Below are positions 43,440 through 54,744 of a DNA stretch of 64,000 nt, in pieces; position 1 is the first letter of the stretch, and each line of letters opens with the position of its first letter. A program made the translations under genes and the position numbers. The stretch comes from Symbiodinium natans (Eukaryota; Sar; Dinophyceae; Suessiales; Symbiodiniaceae): the NCBI GenBank assembly GCA_905221605.1, contig CAJNDS010002679.1:525501-589500 (forward strand), in the 5' to 3' direction. The notes under the pieces are model-generated. The model saw only the letters and a list, made by a program, of their open reading frames with translations. It was not told the origin of the DNA and made no database searches.

Positions 43440-45110
43440 ATATATGGTTTAGGGTTTAGCCCTTAGGGTTTAGGGTTTCGGAAATTTGTAGACGCGCAAC
43501 AGCTGCCGAACCCCGAAAAGGGCTTATCGGCCGTCAGGCTACGTAGCACCCGAAACCCTAAGCCCTAAACCATTAAACCATTAACCCTTAACCCTTAACC
43601 CTTAACCCTACACCATAAACCGTATACCCTAAACCCGAAACCCGACACCCAAAACCCGAAACCCTGACCCTTCTAGGCCCCAAACCCTACACCCTCTAAA
43701 CGAGCCCATGAGCTCAAAAAACCCTGAACCCCGTCGTCCGAAACCCTAAACCCTAAACCCTAAACCCGAAACCCTAAACCCTAAATCCTAAACCCTAAAC
43801 CCTAAACCCTAAACCCTAAACCCCAAACCCCAAACCCCAAACCCCAAACCCCAAACCCTAACCCTAAACCCTAAACCCTCGTTTCTGCAAACGCAGGTTT
43901 GGGCTGGTCCCACCCCAACACGCGCCGGCAGCTACTGGGACTGCAAGGGGTGAAGGGGTTTGGGGTTTAGTGTGGTTTAGGGTTTAGGGTTTAGGGTTTA
44001 GGGTTTAGGGTTTAGGGTTTAGGGGTTGGGGTTTGGGGATTAGGGTTTAGGGTTTAGGGTTTAGGGTTGAGGGTTGAGTGTGCCTTAAGGTTTGGGATTT
44101 TGGCGTTTAGGGCTCAGGGTCTTGGATCTGGCCGCCGCCAGGCTCGGAAGGAGCTGGAGTGCCAGATAAAGGCAGCATTAGGGTTTAGTGTTTAGGGTTT
44201 AGGGTTAGGGTTTAGGGCTTAGGGCTTAGGGCTTAGGGTTTAGGGTTTAGGGTTTAGGGTTTAGGGTTTAGGGTTTAGGGCTTAGGGTTCAGGGTTTAGG
44301 GTTCAGGGTTCAGGGTTTAGGGTTTAGGGTTTATAGGGCGGCAGGATGGAGCCGCGGCTGGGGCCACCGCAGGCCACCTAGGGTTTCTCGCACGCAAGGG
44401 CTCGGCGGCGAGCAGGATCGAAGGCATCAATAATCGAGGAAACGGGGTGCCAGGACCGACAGGACGCACCGGCATCTGCTTCTGAAGGGATTGCGGCGCC
44501 GTCTTCTGCAACCGTCCCTTTCACAAAGGAAGGGGCCCGCAGCCCGACACCCTTATCAGCACCCTAGACCCTAGACCCGAAACCCTAAAACCCCAAAAAC
44601 CCTAAACCCCAAACCTAAAACCCTAAACCCTAAACCCTAAACCCTAAACCCTAAACCCTAAACCCTGAACCCAAACAATCAAACACTAAACCCGAAGCCC
44701 TAAGCCCTAAACCCCCCGTCCTGCTACCCCAGGTATCGGCAAGGCCTCCACGCCTCGATCTCTTGCGAGCAGTCGAGGCCATGTACCATCTGCCTTGAAG
44801 CATGTCAGAGTTTAGGGTTTAGGGTCTAGGGTTTATAGGGTTTAGGGTTTAGGGTTTAGGAATTATAAGGTATAGGGTTCTAGGGTCATTAGAGGCTTTC
44901 GGCGATGCGGGTTGGCGACCTCTCCTCAGCAACAAAGCTACCACTGAGTACTGAAGCTCGACGAACCGTTGGGCCTGAGATCCAGCTGGAGCAAGGGAAT
45001 GCCAGAGCCTCTTGAGAGTTGAATGTAATGAGGGCTGAGGGCCACTTAGGGTTTAGGGTTTAGGGTTTAGGGTTTAGGGTTTAGAGATGTTTTGTGTGGC
45101 TCGTGGGGGC
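43440..45110. repeat. Telomere-type arrays, both orientations
   Basis: CCCTAAA and CCCCAAA at 43738-43880, TTTAGGG at 43978-44075 and 44183-44335, CCCTAAA at 44605-44665, TTTAGGG at 44810-44862 and 45048-45085. The CCCCAAA run (about 43818-43855) is a homogenised variant. Spacers (44120-44180, 44340-44560, 44730-44800, 44880-45040) hold no gene I can name. Confidence 0.85.
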
Positions 45111-45374
45111 TGAGATGTCATCAAAGGCTTCCTGGAGAACCGAACGGGTACTGCACCTTGACTCACGAGTGACACAGAGTCATAGCCTAGAACCTTTTCC
45201 ACATGGCATGGGGGAGTGCTGTAGTGGAGACGAGACGTATATGGCAAAGCCGCGGATAACAGCATCTTATCTTCCCGGATGTCGATATCACCTCAGCGCT
45301 AGTGCCTGTTTTCCTAATCAGGGTACTTATCATTCTTTGGGTGGTCGAAGGTGGGGGGGTACCACGTAGATACA

Positions 45375-46268
<894 letters not shown>

Positions 46269-46279
46269 CATAGCCCATA

Positions 46280-46920
46280 GGCGCTCGCCCGCAGCAGAAT
46301 GTGAATAGGGCTGGCCCATTTTTTCAAGGAACTTACACCCCGGGACGTTTCTGTGCACGGCACAGCGGCATGGCGTACCCGGCCTAGCTCCTGGTTCTAT
46401 GTGTGAAGAAGCTTTGGAGGAAGAACGAGGGCACCAATCCCATCCTGAGGATGTGAGTTTTCATGGTCATCCTGATAGCAGGAGTATGTCTTCGCAGACG
46501 AAAAGTAGGTAAAGTAAGACACGGAGCTCAGTGAGTGCATGCATAAAGGTGGCCAGACACATATCTCAGTCCTTGCCCACGCAATCATTCCGGACGAAAC
46601 TTTCATCTGAATCTTGCCAGGAATCGCTCAGAGAACTCGCGGTCATTCCTCCATGATGCCGGATCCTTCCCAGGGTCGTTGTGGGGTTTGGCCCGTTGAG
46701 CCCTACACCTTACCGAACCGTGACCATAACCCAACAACCCTAAACCTTCTAGGCTTTAGAGCAGCCCATATCCGAATTCCGAAGCTCTAACTAAACTCAA
46801 AATCCCAAACCCTGACCTTGAACCAAACTCTGAAACTCTAAAACCTAGCAAGCTCTCAGCCCTGACCGGGCTTCGGTGTCAGCTCCTTGAGCGCATAGGA
46901 TTTCGGATTCAGAGTTTTGG
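46280..46920. other. Unique spacer and degraded CCCTAAA words upstream of the NADAR fragment
   Basis: 46280-46680 is non-repetitive with no motif recognised; 46690-46860 holds diverged CCCTAAA words. Missing 5' exons of the NADAR gene could lie here, but I cannot place them. Confidence 0.4.
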
Positions 46921-46972
46921 GCCTAAGGGTTTAGGGTTTCGGGTTGAGGGTTTTAGGTTCCCTTCTTTCTGT

Positions 46973-47452
46973 ATGTTCCGACAAGCGGCCGTCGTCAACG
47001 TGACAGACGTCCTGTCGGCCAAATTCGGCCAGGATGCATCTCTCAAGGAGAGACTTCTGCGGACGTCTCCATCGTACCTTCTAGAGGTGGACGGTTTGTC
47101 ACGCTCACAGCCCGACGAATACTGGGCCGCCGCCCGCGGTAAGGGCCTGAACATGCTTGGTCTCTCTTTGATGATTCTTCGAGACTCGTATTGCGAGGCA
47201 GAGCACCTGCTGACTGGGGAGAAGAATCAGAGGTTTACATCACGTGACAAGAGCGGCGAGGGTGGCGAAAAACTGTGGAGGGGCGTCGTGTTAAGTAACT
47301 ACACCACTACTATAGAGGTCTGCAAGATGAAGGACAGAGAACCCTTCATCTTGCCGACCGTTCCTGGTGGTGCTCCTACCCCCAGGGACACGACCAAGGG
47401 CCCAAAAAGACCCCGAAGACGACTATTTGCTGAAGAACTCCCCAAAACATGA
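46973..47452 (+). CDS. NADAR (YbiA-like) domain fragment
   Basis: A 159-codon frame. Residues about 8-70 match the C-terminal half of NADAR domains, N-glycosidases that act on riboflavin-pathway intermediates or ADP-ribose-type substrates: LSAKFGQDASLKERLLRTSP (AKF.q...L...Ll.T), then LLEV, then DEYWAAARGKGLNMLGLSLM with ILRD following. The N-terminal half, with the YG.fSNF and EHYyQA.KF motifs, is absent directly upstream, where a TTTAGGG array lies. This is therefore either one exon of a split gene or a relic. Beyond about residue 80 the frame may be intronic read-through. Confidence 0.65.
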   Translation: MFRQAAVVNVTDVLSAKFGQDASLKERLLRTSPSYLLEVDGLSRSQPDEYWAAARGKGLNMLGLSLMILRDSYCEAEHLLTGEKNQRFTSRDKSGEGGEKLWRGVVLSNYTTTIEVCKMKDREPFILPTVPGGAPTPRDTTKGPKRPRRRLFAEELPKT

Positions 47453-47619
47453 AAAGCTAGTGAGGGCGATACAGGGATGGTTTGCTTACTTTTTTTCGGG
47501 GTTTTTCAGCAAGTAGTAGAAGAGTACATACCTTAAGCAATCAAACATGGCTGTCTCGCCGCCCCCAGTCCGGCAGGCCAGAAGCTCGCTACCCTGACAT
47601 GGGAGTTGATCTGAAGTGG

Positions 47620-48760
47620 GTTTAGGGTTTAGGGTTTAGGGTTTAGGGTTTAGGGTTTAGGGTTTGGGCTTCCTCGGGGTACTTGGAAGCAATTGTTAAC
47701 CTTTAGTTACCAGAATCCCCAAGGAACAGAGCAGTACAGGCTTGGGGTTTAGGGGTTATAGGGCATGGATATATTACGAAAGTGGATCCTAATTTTATTT
47801 GGAACAACCAACCTACGCCCTAAATCTTATCCACATTCGAGCTGTAGATCGAGGTCTTGGTGGAGGCCCTCGGCAAGGAAGCTGCCTACGCAGGGGCAAG
47901 CGGCTGAGAGGTGTAGGGCCAGTATAGGGTTTGTGTTGTGGAATCGAGGCTTCTAAACCCTCAACCCTATTTTATCCTAAGCCGAAGCCCTAAACCCTAG
48001 ACCCTAGACCCTAGACTAATTTAGGGGTGCCTGTGTGGCAAAACAGCATGGGACTCAGAGCCGGAGCAGGGTAAGAAGGTCATGGGGCTTTAGGGTTTGT
48101 AGGGTTTATGGGGTGTATAGGGTCTGTAAGGGCTGGGTTGTGATTATCGGGTTTAGAAGGTTTAGAGGCTTCAGGGGTTTAGGGGTTTAGGGCTTCCGGG
48201 CGTATAGGGTTTGTAGCCGTTATAGGGCCTATCGTTTATTGTAGGGCGTAGGGGTTTTACAGAGCGTTGGGGGACTTGAAGGCTTCCGGCTCTATTGGGT
48301 GTAGGGGTTTCGCCTCTTGAGCTAGAGTTTTTGCGCTTTAAGTTTCTTTGCGGTTCATTTTGTTTGGAACCCTACGGAGCATAAACCCTTAAGCCCTACA
48401 CCCTAAACCCTAAGCCCTAAACCCTAAACCCTAAACCCTAAACCCTAAACCCTAAACCCTAAACCCTAAACCGATTGCAGGCTAAGAGCTGAACCTGTTG
48501 CGGGCTCGGGGCCCCTTGCATGCCCAGCAACTCCTCGCGTCAATGCCCCGAGAGTACAGGTAAGCCGCATCAAACTGAACCCACTATTAGGGTTTAGGGT
48601 TTAGGGTTAGGGTTTAGGGTTTAGGGTTTAGGGTTTAGGGTTTAGGGTTTAGGGTTTAGGGTTTAGGGTTTAGGGTTCAGGGTTCAGGGTTCAGGGTTCA
48701 GGGTTCAGGGTTCAGGGTTCAGGGTTCAGGGTTTAGGGTTTAGGTTGCTGAAGAACCCTA
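47620..48760. repeat. TTTAGGG/CCCTAAA arrays, including a homogenised TTCAGGG block
   Basis: TTTAGGG at 47619-47665, CCCTAAA at 48400-48472 and TTTAGGG at 48592-48673, followed by about eight TTCAGGG units (48674-48731) and a return to TTTAGGG. The island at 48480-48580 has TTGCAG and CAG/GTAAGC borders, exon-like. 48040-48370 is a diffuse GGGTTTATAGGG-type region. Confidence 0.8.
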
Positions 48761-49194
48761 AAAACATGCAATTTAATAAGCCCTACGTTGCCCTTATGAG
48801 GAAGGAAGAATACTTTTTCTTTTCGGGGGTTCTTATTAATTAAGCAAATAGTAGTAAACTGTAAGCCCGAAGAATCCGAGATGGCAACTGCGGTGATTGG
48901 TGCTGGGTCTTAAGTTTAGGGTTTGAGGACTTTGAGTAGTAGGTCTGTTGAGGGCTTCTGAGCATGGTCCTTGGGCTTTGGTGTTGGTTTTGGCCACTTA
49001 GAGGTTCGTTGGGCGGTTGAGGGCGTTTCGTTGTTTTGGGTTCAGGGTTCAGGGTTTTGGGTTTATGTAGGGTTTAGGCGGATCCCGCACAATTCAGGCC
49101 AGCATGCAGACGCGTCTGGAACAGGTCCATTGCCGTCCAGTTTGCACGTTCGGTTCAGGGTTTCGGGTGCCCAAACCTGAAATAACTGGAAGCC

Positions 49195-49590
49195 CTAAAT
49201 CCTAAACCCTAAACCCTAAACCCTAAACCCTAAACCCTAAACCCTAAACCCTAAACCCTAAACCCTAAACCCTAAACCCTATCCAACGGCCTTCCCTGAA
49301 TCACCAGCTCACGGAGCTGCCGAGCTCTTGAGTAGTGACCCCACCAAGCTGAGTTGCCCTAAGCCCTAAACCCTAAACCCTGAACCCTAAACCCTAAACC
49401 CTAAACCCTAAACTCTGGATTGTCCGCGTGGCCGTGCGCAGAAGCACGTAACCCTAAACTCTTCACACAGCAGGTGCTCACTATAGGCAACCCCTCAAAC
49501 CCTAAACCCTCCCTCACCCTAACCCCTAAACCCTAACCCGACACCCTAAACCTTAAACCCTAGCCCTAAACCTGCTTTCCGAACCTGAAA
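49195..49590. repeat. CCCTAAA arrays
   Basis: About eleven CCCTAAA units at 49198-49280, a second group at 49365-49415 and scattered words to 49590. Confidence 0.9.
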
Positions 49591-49908
49591 GTCTGAACCA
49601 AGGTGTTTGCCAGAGAGGGTCTTGGAGGGAAGATTCTGCGGATTCGGCAGTCAGTAGTTGGGACCTCGTCTCTCCTCCCAAAAGGGTTTAGGGTTTAGTG
49701 TTTTGGGGGACTCGCTTCAGGTCCCCAAACCTCCTCCTAGGGAATGACTGTACATTTTGAGGCAAGCTGTACAATGCTGAAAGTAAGCGCCCGCTGGCCA
49801 CATGTGCCTTGCGTGCCTGTTAAACCCTAAACCCTAAACCCACCCTATACCCTAAACCCTCAACCCAAAACTCTAGGCCCGAAAACCCTAAACCTCATGC
49901 TCGCGCAG

Positions 49909-50010
49909 GCATTGACTGTGGCCTTCATCCACGAGATTGGCGCACCTTTGGACACCAAGGCGCCAGGGGTGTCCCAGGCAAGCCACAAAGCTTTGAGCTC
50001 TGGCAGTTAG
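49909..50010 (+). CDS. Exon-like island (unidentified host gene)
   Basis: It follows a GCTCGCGCAG acceptor-like sequence and is open for 33 codons (ALTVAFIHEIGAPLDTKAPG...) to TAG at 50008. The peptide has normal mixed composition with GC-rich third positions, unlike the repeat-derived frames. The true exon probably ends before the stop. Family not recognised. Confidence 0.35.
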   Translation, partial: ALTVAFIHEIGAPLDTKAPGVSQASHKALSSGS

Positions 50011-50879
50011 ATGGAAGTAGTTGGGGGGCCGTAATTAAACCTTAAACCCTAAACCTTAAACCCTAAGCCCTAAACCCTAAACCCTAGAGGGGGGAGCTGC
50101 AAACCGAAGCCCTCTCATAAGATGAGTGCGCATCCAGATCAGCAAAGAAACGGCGCACGGAAACTCAAAGGCTCTAAGACTCTCCATGTCCCGGAGTCCC
50201 ATCTGAGGGTTTTGGTTTAGGATTTAGGATTTAGGGCTTAGGGCTTAGGGTTTAGAGTTTAGGGTCTAAAGGGTGTAGTTCCATGGCCCCCTGGCCTCTG
50301 GGATGGCACCTTAAATGGGGGCCCTTTGCAAACCCCTTATATACTCTGCAAAACCCATTTCAGAGCCCTTTAAAGAAGGAAAAGGGAGGGTTTAGGAGAG
50401 ACCATGGCACTCCCCTGAGAAAGAGTCCAGCTCTTCACGCCATCCACAATTCTAGGGCCCGCGTAAATAAGCAGGGCTTCAAGTGTTCCCTACACTCTAA
50501 ACCCTATATAAACCCTAAACCCTAAACCCTGAACTATCTAGGGTTTAGGGTTTAGGGTCTTGGCAAGGTTTAGGGCTTAGGAAAGTTGGGGGGCCTGACA
50601 TGAATCCCTTGCAATTAGGGCCCTACAGACCCTAAACCCCGAACCCTCAACCCTGTAAATGCTAAACCCTGAACTCTAAACCCTCAACTGCAAGCCCCAA
50701 ACCCGAATTTATTCGTTGGCTTTGATGCTTTTTTCGGTTTCAATCTTGGATTTTGGTTGCTTTCTGTTTTTGCTTGCATTTTTTCTGACTGTTTCGTTAC
50801 ACTTTGGGAGATTCTGATTTCGTTTTTGATTGTGCCTGCATGTTCAGCATCTTGCCGGGAACCCTGAGCCCGAAGCCCT

Positions 50880-51095
50880 GAACTGTAGACACTAAACCTC
50901 GAAAACCCCTAAACCCCAAACCCCAAACCCTAAACCCTAAATCCTAAACCCTAATCCCTAAACCCGAAACCCTAAACCCTAAACCCTAAACCCTAAACCC
51001 TAAACCCTAAACCCTAAACCCCAAACCCTAAACCCTAAACCCTAAACCCTAAATCCTAAACCCTAAACCCTAAACCCTAAACCCTAAATCCTACC
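50880..51095. repeat. CCCTAAA array with CCCCAAA/CCTAAAT variants
   Basis: About 27 units, mostly perfect, reaching 51090. A long TTTAGGG/TTTGGGG array in the opposite orientation follows at 51176-51350, separated only by an 80-bp exon-like island. Confidence 0.93.
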
Positions 51096-51172
51096 ACGGG
51101 CTCTGGCAAGGCCTCGGTCCAAGGCATCTCCGCCGCGCTTCGCGCGGAGCTGCTGGCTGCTTGGGCGTTGAG
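51093..51172 (+). CDS. Exon-like island between oppositely oriented arrays
   Basis: The open frame encodes TGSGKASVQGISAALRAELL followed by AAWALR and ends AG/GTTGGGG, a donor-like border. It is preceded by CCCTAAA and followed by TTTAGGG/TTTGGGG. Composition looks coding. TGSGK is reminiscent of a P-loop but too short to assign. Confidence 0.35.
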
Positions 51173-51175
51173 GTT

Positions 51176-51430
51176 GGGGGTTTAGGGTTTAGGGTTTGGG
51201 GTTTAGGGTTTAGGGTTTAGGGTTTAGGGTTTGGGGTTTAGGGTTTAGAGTTTAGGGTTTAGGGTGTAGGGTTTGGGGTTTAGGGTTTGGGGTTTAGGGT
51301 TTGGGGTTTAGGGTTTGGGGTTTGGGGTTTGGGGTTTAGGGTTTAGGGTGTATGGCTTGGGGTTTGGGCTTAGCGGTTAGGGCTTAGGTTGACGGTCTAG
51401 GGCCTAGGGCTTGGCGTTCAGGGCTTAGGG
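51176..51430. repeat. TTTAGGG/TTTGGGG array
   Basis: Interleaved TTTAGGG and TTTGGGG 7-mers, decaying after 51350 into GGGCTTAGGG-type words. Confidence 0.9.
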
Positions 51431-52370
51431 TCTAGGACGAGACTTTGAGGCCTATACCTCCTTTTTCTGAGCCGGTGAATGTAGGAGTCTTCGTCACTCT
51501 ACACAAAGCAAAGCTCCTTAGGGCAGTTCTCGAGGTCATGGTCCCTTTGTGGGTACCCGAATTACGAGGGGCCGCCTTATCATAAGGACACCAAAAAAGG
51601 ACCACCATTGAGAGAAACCACCTTAAAGTACCCAACTAGATCGTGGGATTTGACTTCCCCCCTGCCTGTGAACAGCTGAGATGCCCCTGCGTGCGTTGAA
51701 CGAGGGGCAGATACAGAGGCGGGAAATCCCCGAAACCAGAAGCCCAGAGAAAAACCCATAAATTTGAGGGTTTAGGGTTTATAGGGTTTAGGGGAGGGTT
51801 TGTGGATCCGGCTGCTAGGTCTTAAGCTGGAGTCTGCTTAGTCTAAACCCTTGTTAAAACTTAGACGCCCTAAAGTCTCTGAACCCTCCGGCCCTAAACG
51901 GATTTCCGTGCTTTTTGGGCGAAGTCGGATCGAGGGATGGGTTTAGGGTCTAGGTCTTTCAGGCGTAGCATTTGGGCTTCTGGAGGCACGTCTAGGTGAC
52001 AGGCCCTGGAGTTTTGTGGCCTGCTGGACCCGAGGCATAAGAAGTCAGTTTAAGGTTTCAAATTCACAGCCAGCAAACAACCAGGGACTTATCGCGGTCA
52101 ACTATAGGACTGCTGTCGGTGGAACGCACTAACCCAAATCAGGTTTGCATGGCTCTTGTAGGGCTTGTCTAATTCATCGGATTCAGTTCGGGTATGGGGT
52201 TGATGATGGATTTTACCTACCCAGAGTCCGCAACGCCAGCCCTCGCCACCAAAAAAGTGCTGCGTGCAAGAGATTCTCAGCAAGCTTCTAGCTCCTGCCA
52301 CAAGCACGAAGCCCCATAGCCCCAAGCCCCTAGAAGCTCTAAACCCTAAACCAACCATGAGCCGAACCAA
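51430..52370. other. Unique spacer, no recognised gene
   Basis: About 900 bp with few telomere words. Leftward frames of 67 and 90 codons (51432-51635, 52098-52370) have no recognised motif. A small palindrome, CCTTATCATAAGG, lies near 51574. Confidence 0.4.
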
Positions 52371-52420
52371 GCACGAATATAGACATGTTTACTTCTTTGT
52401 TAGATGTATATGATTGTTGG

Positions 52421-52520
52421 TTGGGATGTTCCCGCTCATACTAACAGCCCTTAATGGGGATTATAAACGGGGGTACTATAATCCCTATTCAGGGCTGTTA
52501 GTAAAGGGGGAAGATCCCAA
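52421..52520. repeat. 100-bp hairpin (MITE-like)
   Basis: Arms of about 44 bp (TTGGGATGTTCCC...ACTAACAGCCC...GGGATTATA and its approximate complement) pair with a few mismatches around a short G-rich loop. It has no coding capacity. It resembles a small foldback element immediately before a CCCTAAA array. Confidence 0.6.
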
Positions 52521-52549
52521 CCCTAACCCTAACACCCTAAAGCCCTCAA

Positions 52550-52694
52550 GCCCTGAGCCCTAAAGCCCTAAACCCTAGCCCTAAACCCTAAACCCTAAAC
52601 CCTAAACCCTAAACGCTAAACCCTAAACTCTAAACCCTAAACCCTAAACCCTAAACCCTAAACCCTAAAACCCTAAACCCTAAACCCTAAACCC
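52550..52694. repeat. CCCTAAA array
   Basis: About 20 units with occasional CGCTAAA and CTCTAAA variants, ending just before an exon-like island. Confidence 0.93.
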
Positions 52695-52698
52695 TTGT

Positions 52699-52815
52699 TT
52701 TGTTGCGAGGACCTTTCATGGCGACCCGTTGCCCTCAACGGCCGTGGCGGCCGCTGTGCGCGCCATCACCGAGGCAGCACTCGGCACTGTGGGAGGCGGG
52801 CGCGGAAGAGGGCTT
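52699..52815 (+). CDS. Exon-like island (unidentified host gene)
   Basis: 39 open codons: FVARTFHGDPLPSTAVAAAV followed by an Ala/Thr helix and a Gly/Arg tail, ending TAG at 52816. GC-rich third positions and balanced composition suggest real coding sequence. It lies between a CCCTAAA array and TTTAGGG words. Family not recognised. Confidence 0.4.
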
Positions 52816-53074
52816 TAGGGGCTTTTTGGGAGGTTTCCAGGGATTAGGGTTTAGGGTTTAGGGTTTAGGGCCAGGGTTTAGGGTTTAGGGTTTAGAGTTT
52901 CGAGTTTACGGTTTAAGGCTTCTTGGGTCATGGAGGCTTGTTGGGGGCTCCATGGAGGGTTTCCTGTTGCGCAACTGTGGCCAGCTGCAGGTTCGGTGGA
53001 GTCTTCGGGTTTCTGTGGCCGGCAGGTTTTGAGGATAAGGGCCCTCTGAGGGCTTTAAGCTTCAGGGTCTTTAG

Positions 53075-53595
53075 AGTGTTTAGGGTTTAGGGTTTAGGGT
53101 TTAGGGTTTAGGGTTTAGGGTTTAGGGTTTAGGGTTTAGGGTTTAGGGTTGGAGTGTAGGGAGGCCTTGGGGGGCTCTCTTCTCTGTGTGTGTGTGTGCC
53201 TGCGTGTACGTCTCTTTTTGGCTTTGTCTTCTTGCCTTACGAAGCTCCAAAACCCCCAAGCAGGCCCTAAGTACTTCTTAACACGGTCCCCTGTAGAGGA
53301 AACAAACCTGCACGCTAAACTCTAAACGGGGTTTAGGGTTTCGGGTTTAGGGTTCGGGGTTACCCTAAACCCTAAACCCTAAAGCCTAAGGGTTAGGATC
53401 CCAAAAGTGCTTGCCGCAAGAAGTTCCTTGCCACACCAGGCTTCGCAGACTGGCGCTACACGAACCCGGTGCGCCTGCCTTTGCTTGGACCATGCCAGGG
53501 TTCATGACAGGGCATGTTTAGGGGTTTAGGGGTTAGGGGCCCTAAACCCTAAACCCTAAACCCTAAACCCTAAACCCTAAACCCTAAACCCGATT
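53075..53595. repeat. TTTAGGG then CCCTAAA arrays with unique islands
   Basis: TTTAGGG at 53077-53150, CCCTAAA at 53354-53380 and 53540-53592. The island 53400-53515 is partly open (FADWRYTNPVRLPLLGP) and may be exonic. A (GT)n run lies near 53185. Confidence 0.8.
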
Positions 53596-53800
53596 TCGGG
53601 AGGTCAGGAGGCTGGCCTCTGCACAATGTTTAAGCAACACCCCAAGGCCTGAGACGAAGCGCCAGAACTGCACCAATTACAAGCCCTTGCCAAGTCTGTC
53701 CTTGTCGTTCAAGAGGTCCGAGTCGGCAAGTTGCCACAAGGGTGGGTTTAGGGTTTAGGGTTTAGGGTTTAGGGTTTAGGGTTTAGGGTTTAGGGTTCAC

Positions 53801-53865
53801 AACACCAGCTCCAACCGGGCACAGCAGGCAGCCGACTTCTTCGACGACCTCTTCATGGTTTCCGG
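53801..53865 (+). CDS. Short exon-like island (unidentified host gene)
   Basis: Preceded by a TTTAGGG array (53745-53797) and followed by G/GTGTTT. It is open and encodes NTSSNRAQQAADFFDDLFMV, balanced and hydrophilic. Too short for a family call. Confidence 0.3.
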
Positions 53866-54169
53866 GTGTTTAAAAAGCGGGCGGCCCCACCCAACCCCTC
53901 ACGGAGGTAGTATAATATATTTGTTTTATGTATTTACATGTCCGTAAATTAAAAAATAGGCACCGTGCACCCTAGGCCCTGAAAAACCCCAAGCCCTAAA
54001 CCCTAGGGCACCCTTGACCTTTCCCAATGTTTTGATGACCTTGGACCAGGCAACCCAATCGCAAAACCCTAGAAACCCTATCATTACTTCCTAAACCCTG
54101 ACGAGGGTTGAGGCTTAGGCTTGAGTTTGAACATCATTGGGCCGTCCAGAAAAGTTAGGCACCCAAACC

Positions 54170-54670
54170 CGAAGCCCTAAACCCTAAACCCTAAACCCCA
54201 AACCCTAAACCCTAAACCCTAAACCCTAAACCCTAAACCGCACCTTCCCGCGGCCCGCGCTCCCGTCGCCAGGTGGGCATGGAGCAGCTCAGGGGCCTGC
54301 ACCTGGCGTGGCCTGGAGATGACTTTGGAGGGTATGGGTCGTGGTTTAGGCTTTAGGGTTTGGGGTTTGGGGTTTGGGGTTTGGGGTTTGGGGTTTGGGG
54401 TTTAGGATTCAGGGTTTAGGAAAAGCCCCCCCAAACTGAAGCCCTAGCTCCAAATGCTGGAAGCCAGCAAGGAGCGTAAACCCAAACCTAAACCTTAAAC
54501 CCTAAACCCTAAACCCTAAACCCCTAAACCCCTAAACCCCTAAACCCCTAAACCCTAAACCCCTAAACCCCTAAACCCCTAAACCCCTAAACCCCTAAAC
54601 CCCTAAACCCCTAACCCCAAACCCCCCCACCCCTAACCCCAAAACCCCAAACCCGAAGCCCTAAACCCTA
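54170..54670. repeat. Arrays with homogenised TTTGGGG and CCCCTAAA (8-mer) variants
   Basis: CCCTAAA at 54178-54240, about seven TTTGGGG units at 54353-54402 and about eleven 8-mer CCCCTAAA units at 54519-54612. Each variant forms a compact block and is not scattered, pointing to local amplification. Confidence 0.9.
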
Positions 54671-54744
54671 AACCCAGAAGCCGAGGCAAGTCACCCAGTG
54701 GCGACATCCCCTGACTCTCGAGCACCACGATGGGCCTCTCGTCA

